This document shows, piece after piece, positions 6,645 through 10,242 of a stretch of 10,242 nucleotides of DNA. Every line of letters starts with the position of its first letter. Position 1 is the stretch's first letter. The DNA comes from Temnopleurus reevesii (lineage: Eukaryota; Echinodermata; Echinoidea; Temnopleuroida; Temnopleuridae), in the NCBI GenBank assembly GCA_036244855.1, contig BQKZ01004185.1:17968-28209 (forward strand), given 5' to 3'. Under the pieces are notes generated by a model. It did not search any database and was not told the DNA's origin. It was given only the letters and a program-made list of their open reading frames with translations. The position numbers and the translations under genes were made by a program.

Positions 6645-7290
6645 TATAACATTGGGATAAGAAGAGGAATTAAAGAAAGGGTGTATCGTCAAATTATCAC
6701 CTCATTTTAAAGCTTGAGTCGCTTCTAAGCAAAGGATTTTAGATGTTTTGTTATATGCTGCAGTGCGACGGGAGGTTTAATGTGACGTATGTTACGTAGA
6801 AAACGTCAGATGTGGAGAAAATTCAAACGGAAGTTGAACATATCATCCACCAATAGTAATGATCTCTGAGCACATGGTTATTTCCGGACATTGGTGGAAC
6901 AATTGTCAGATTGTACGAGAGAATAACTTTCGCAAATGTTTGACTCGTCGAATCAGGAGATGAACACAATTTACGCTGAAGGATAAAGAAGATTTCTGAT
7001 GTTTTCAATTTTGGAAGTAAGTCAATCTTATATTGTAACATATTCAAAACATTACTTTATAATATACATTGATATATTAAAGCGCGGGAAATGATAAATG
7101 CAGAGACATTGTGGCGCCATTTACTAAATTCTAACCAAGATCGCAAGAAGGCACTTCATCAAAATCTGACTCTTCCTCCGCCCAACTCTGTATGAGGTAG
7201 GAAGATGCATATTTGGTGTTACTGTGTTATGATATCATATCTATCACCGTGATAGAAAAAAGTTATTGAAAATACATTTTGTGACATCGT
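6645..7290. other. mostly non-coding stretch
   Basis: Apart from the short minus-strand frame at 6823-7041 I see no gene. A good 5' splice-like word, GTAAGT, occurs on the plus strand at 7016-7021. However, the plus-strand frames before it are broken by stops and no acceptor pairs convincingly with it. TGACGTA at 6783-6789 resembles a CREB/ATF site but stands alone. Confidence 0.5.
6823..7041 (-). CDS. small hypothetical open frame
   Basis: The frame has an ATG at 7041 and 72 residues to a TGA. It includes SEIFFILQRKLCSSPDS in the first half and HYYWWMICSTSV at the end. There is no recognised domain, no clear membrane segment and no nearby regulatory context. It could be chance openness or an exon piece. 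It lies between mobile-element-like sequences, which also argues for caution. Confidence 0.15.
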   Translation of the reverse strand: MLQYKIDLLPKLKTSEIFFILQRKLCSSPDSTSQTFAKVILSYNLTIVPPMSGNNHVLRDHYYWWMICSTSV

Positions 7291-7295
7291 AAAAA

Positions 7296-7540
7296 TATAG
7301 AAACTAACAAACTCACCAACGCACCCACAAAACATATATGTACCAACACATGTACAGGTACAATCACGCACATACCTCCACAAACATTATATTTACATAT
7401 ACATAATACTTTCACAGAAACTCCAAACAAAAAAGTCACCAACGCATTTACAAAATGATAAATACATTTCTTAATAAGCTTGTACTGACAATAAATTGTC
7501 TTAAATACATACACACGCACACGCACACATACACATACTG
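7296..7540. repeat. AC-rich simple sequence with an internal duplication
   Basis: Plus-strand A and C dominate. The purest run is ACAC/GCAC-type at 7506-7538. TCACCAACGCA occurs at 7313-7323 and again at 7436-7446, each preceded by AGAAACT and an AACAAA-like word and followed by ACAAAA, so a unit of about 120 bp is duplicated. The minus-strand frame here (7263-7526) is Val/Cys/Phe-rich because of the GT-rich complement and is not treated as a gene. Confidence 0.75.
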
Positions 7541-7545
7541 ACGAT

Positions 7546-8139
7546 AAACATGTGCGAAGTGGAACACGTAACTTTAGGTAACTATGGATTGATTTTTCAG
7601 TAATTTATTTTGTATTTAATCAATTGTTTCTATTGTGTTTTCAATTATTGTCTGATGTTTGTTTACATTTAACATGTACTACATCATAAATCAGAGTGAG
7701 TAAAATATCAGATGGAAAAATTGTAAATAAAAAAAAATATTTTCATGATTATTGTCGATAAGATATGTCATAAAACGTGGTGAAAACTCTTAATGAAAAG
7801 CTTATACATTTTCATGAATATTATCTGTTTGTTACAGCACAATAAATGTCATAGTAGTTGTAAGTTTTTTTTGTAGTCCGGTTTGACTTGAGCTTTTACA
7901 ATGTATTTCTATTTATTTAGGCAAGATTTTTCTTTGGTGGTCTTAAGACTCTACCTTAAAGGGCGTACACGTATGCATCATAAAGGCCTATTTAGATAGT
8001 TTGTGTTTGAGGTAACATGGAAAGTATAATGGTAAATAACGTCACAATTGTGGATTACCATGACAAAAGACTCAATTTATAAACTGTCTCGCAATGTAAT
8101 TTTGTCTACAAGGATATCTGTGATCTTCTGCTAAATGCA
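7546..8139. other. AT-rich stretch, no gene seen
   Basis: Ordinary AT-rich sequence with an A run near 7730-7737 and a T run near 7866-7872. No frame, repeat pair or RNA gene could be supported. Confidence 0.6.
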
Positions 8140-8386
8140 GAGATGCCAACAGTCATGCATGATGTACATTTTCATACGAATTGAAAGTTTTCATGTGAAT
8201 GGCTAAGAGTGTGGTTATTGTTGTATTCTAATGTTTTCTCGTATTATTGGCTTGTTGTGGCCGAGAGTATACTTACCAAATTATACGATAGTTGTATTCT
8301 AATGTTTTCTCCCGCTTTTGTTAATCTGTTCCATTATTCACTTTTTAATTTTGACCTCAAATATTTTCTGTAACGGTTGGCATCTC
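8140..8386. mobile_element. possible small TIR element
   Basis: GAGATGCCAAC (8140-8150) and GTTGGCATCTC (8376-8386) are exact reverse complements. TGTGATC lies outside both ends in inverted order (8119-8125 and 8390-8396), and weaker pairing continues inward (GTGAATGG-like text near 8195 against a reverse-complement copy near 8330). No confident target-site duplication is seen. The interior carries a 21-bp direct repeat but no coding frame. It could be a miniature DNA transposon or a remnant. Confidence 0.45.
8220..8311 (+). repeat. 21-bp perfect direct repeat, 71-bp offset
   Basis: The 21 bases at 8220-8240, starting GTTGTATTCTAATG, recur exactly at 8291-8311. The 50 bases between them are unrelated to the repeat. 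It could be a short duplication or an insertion flanked by a long duplication. Confidence 0.85.
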
Positions 8387-8509
8387 GAATGTGATCACAA
8401 AAAAAGCATCATTGGCAATGTACATTAGTTGACAACTAACTGAACATTCATGCTTGCCATATTTGTCAAATAAGGAAAGAGAGAAAAGTCACTCTCACTG
8501 TTAAACATG

Positions 8510-9091
8510 TTAAAGGGGAACTTCACCCAGACATTAACGTGCTCTCAGTGGATAGAGAAAAATATAATGATAAAACTGTGAAAATTTGAGCAAAATCCGA
8601 CACTCCATTCAAAAGTTATGAATTTTCAAAATTTTGATTTACACTTGTCATGGGCTCCTCAAATTGGCAACCTACAGGCACAAAATGGCTGACAAAATGG
8701 AGAACTCTCCATTCACTTTGTACACAGTATTTCACATTTTCTTCTTTTTCTGGAAAAGTAGACAAAGCTGTACTTTTCCCTTCAAGTATGATATGGATAT
8801 TTGATTCTGCATGTATTTTGGGATGAATCTTGTTGATTTCTTGCCTACGTATCTTCAAAAGGACCAAAATGTGAAATTCTATGTACAAAATGTGAAATTC
8901 TGTATTGGCAGCCATATTGTGCCAGTATGTTGCCAATTTAAGGAGCCCATGAGGGGTGTGAATCGAAAATTTGAATGTTCATAACTTTTGAATGGATTGT
9001 CGGATTTTGCTTAAAATTTTCACAGTGTGATAATTGTATCTTTCTGCATGCACTGAGAGCACATCAATGTCTGGGTGAAGTTCCCCTTTAA
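8510..9091. mobile_element. TTAA-flanked foldback element (non-autonomous)
   Basis: The 574-bp body (8514-9087) starts AGGGGAACTTCACCCAGACA and ends with its reverse complement. It is bounded by TTAA at 8510-8513 and 9088-9091. The arms pair for about 180 bp (8514-8694 with 8907-9087), with shared blocks GTGCTCTCAGTG, CAAAATCCGACA, CATTCAAAAGTTATGAA, CATGGGCTCCT and AAATTGGCAAC. TTAA target duplication is the hallmark of piggyBac-type insertion; the family call is an inference because the terminal bases are not the textbook ones. The centre holds a small hairpin (GGAAAAGTA 8752-8760 with TACTTTTCC 8771-8779). A minus-strand frame of about 106 codons (8616-8936) spans both arms and has no transposase features. 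Confidence 0.85.
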
Positions 9092-9502
9092 TATTAATGA
9101 TTGTCAATTATTTGTGAATATGCTCATTCAACTATCTCTTGCAGGAAAAGAAAAGTATATGCCACATTTGTAAAAGTATTAGTTGAATGCCTTCTTTTTT
9201 GTGGAGGGTGCGTTAGTTTTATTTAATATGAAGTTTTGACTAAAGTTTTGACAGTTTTTCTCCCATGATTGGGTCAATTGTTTTACAATGAATTGAATTG
9301 TGCTAATATATATTACAAATAAACTAATGATTATGATCATGTTATTTTTACACTAACAAGTTACGACAAAAACAAATTAGATGAACAAGAGAAAACTTAA
9401 CAATTAATGGTGTGCATTTTAGAAGCTATCGAACGAGATAAGGTCTCCATAATACACAAGCAATATATTACTAGTGATTCTTCTTGTCAGAACTGTGTCT
9501 TG
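9092..9502. other. AT-rich stretch, no gene seen
   Basis: ATTCAACTA (near 9127-9135) and TAGTTGAAT (near 9180-9188) form a 9-bp inverted pair. CTATCTCTTGCAG near 9132-9144 looks like a splice acceptor, but no donor or open exon follows convincingly. Otherwise the sequence is unremarkable. Confidence 0.55.
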
Positions 9503-9753
9503 GCGACGAAATCAACAGGCCGACATACAATGCACTTTATAGGGTTCTGATTAGCACGGGAGAACTACGGTGCTGAATGATATTTTGATGTAATCGTGTC
9601 TTGTATGGAATTAGGATATTGCCACCGTTTTTTATAATGTGAAGACAGCCTGAAGGTACTGAAGCCAAAGTGCAAAATCATCAGTGTTAAATTCGGTTGG
9701 TGTTGTCGATACGGGGATGATGTACACCATGGGTGTTGATTTAACACCAATTT

Positions 9754-9885
9754 AAGCCCCGGTCACACAGGACCCCAGAAGCAACACGATTCACCCCGAC
9801 TCTTTGTTAATTCACAGTTAACTGCCTCAGAACAACGAGTCGGGGAGAATCGTGTTGCTTCCGGGGTCCTATGTGTCCGAGGCTT
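9754..9885. mobile_element. 132-bp foldback with 49-bp arms (copy 1)
   Basis: The arm at 9754-9802 matches the reverse complement of 9837-9885 at 44 of 49 positions, around a 34-base centre containing GTTAATTCACAGTTAAC. If the ends are set at AGCC/GGCT (9755-9884), TTA lies directly outside both ends (9752-9754 and 9885-9887). That fits the TWA target preference of PIF/Harbinger-type elements, but three bases are weak evidence. There is no coding capacity, so it would be a miniature element moved by another enzyme. Confidence 0.8.
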
Positions 9886-10141
9886 TAGCGACGAAATCAA
9901 CAGCACGAATATACAAAGCACTTCATGGGATTCTCAGCATGTGAGAAGTACGGTGCTGATGAATAATGTTGTCGTAATCGTGTCTTGTATGGAATTAAGA
10001 TATTGTCACCGTATTTTTTACGATGTGAAGACTGAGCCTGAAGTTACTGAAGCCAAAGTGAAAAAACATCAGTGTTAAATTTGGTTGGTGTTTTCGATAC
10101 GGGGATGATGTACACCATGGGTGTTGATTTAACACCAATTT

Positions 10142-10242
10142 AAGCCCCGGTCACACAGGACCCCGGAAGCAACACGATTCACCCCGACTCTTAGTTAATT
10201 CACAGTTAACTGCCTCAGAACAACGAATCGGGGAGAATCGTG
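10142..10242. mobile_element. foldback copy 2, truncated by window end
   Basis: The left arm (10142-10190) is nearly identical to that of copy 1 (one visible A to G difference). The right arm begins at 10225 and is cut after 18 bases. It is part of the tandem duplication, so it is not an independent insertion. Confidence 0.8.

Larger units (their letters stand above)
9503..10242 (+). repeat. tandem repeat, ~386-bp unit, two copies (second cut off)
   Basis: Copy 1 (9503-9887) and copy 2 (9888 to the window end) align along their length, at roughly nine in ten positions by eye with small indels, so the offset drifts from 385 to 388. Each starts GCGACGAAATCAACAG and contains TAATCGTGTCTTGTATGGAA, the hairpin word GGTGTTGATTTAACACC and then a 49-bp-arm foldback. 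Copy 2 should run about 31 bases past the window to complete its foldback. Short minus-strand frames here are not conserved as genes. Confidence 0.9.

Noticed and set aside
7263..7526. 87-codon minus-strand frame rich in Val, Cys and Phe
   Set aside because: The frame lies on the GT-rich complement of AC simple sequence, so its residues reflect dinucleotide composition.
8616..8936. 106-codon minus-strand frame inside the TTAA element
   Set aside because: It spans both inverted arms and has no transposase motif or catalytic pattern, so it is probably incidental openness of the element.
9503..10242. Possible CRISPR-like array from repeated blocks
   Set aside because: The unit is about 386 bp and similar along its whole length, with no short repeat/unique spacer alternation.

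Overview
This window looks like non-coding DNA from an animal genome, most plausibly a marine invertebrate such as an echinoderm or relative. That placement is an inference with low confidence. The DNA is AT-rich. There are no compact operons, no ribosome binding sites and no long ATG-initiated reading frames. It holds many short inverted-repeat (foldback) elements, low-complexity tracts, a few possible splice-site-bounded exons and one undetermined base (N at 5330), as expected of a draft assembly. No gene could be identified by function, and I found no rRNA, tRNA, CRISPR array or transposase.

Layout. 1-1740: AT-rich DNA with several small hairpins and one weak, stop-containing minus-strand frame (943-1146). 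1741-1953: a short minus-strand open frame of unknown meaning. 2002-3222: the most structured part. A degenerate GAT-triplet tract reads as an Asp-rich frame over 2002-2868 with a single in-frame TAG. It runs into a tail (2826-3222) where protein-like text continues in successively shifted frames. 3365-3519: a foldback with 55-bp arms. 3650-3913: a composite block bounded by 13 G and 13 C, with pyrimidine tracts inside. About 4189-4450: three diverged copies of a roughly 100-bp tandem repeat. 4717-4769: the best exon-like segment, with good acceptor and donor sites. 4822-5110: a nested foldback built on CACCCTTAGGGTG-type words.

5244-5384: a small inverted repeat. 6063-6644: a TIR element with about 40-bp arms and TA at both ends. 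7296-7540: AC-rich simple sequence. 8140-8386: another TIR-like pair enclosing a 21-bp direct repeat. 8510-9091: the clearest mobile element, a 574-bp non-autonomous element with about 180-bp inverted arms and TTAA on both sides. 9503-10242: two tandem copies of a unit of about 386 bp, each carrying a 49-bp-arm foldback; the second copy is cut by the window end.

No working pathway or gene cluster can be inferred. The strongest biological reading is a transposon-littered intergenic or intronic region with at least five separate non-autonomous foldback families, plus an acidic-repeat open frame that is either decayed coding sequence or a drifting microsatellite.
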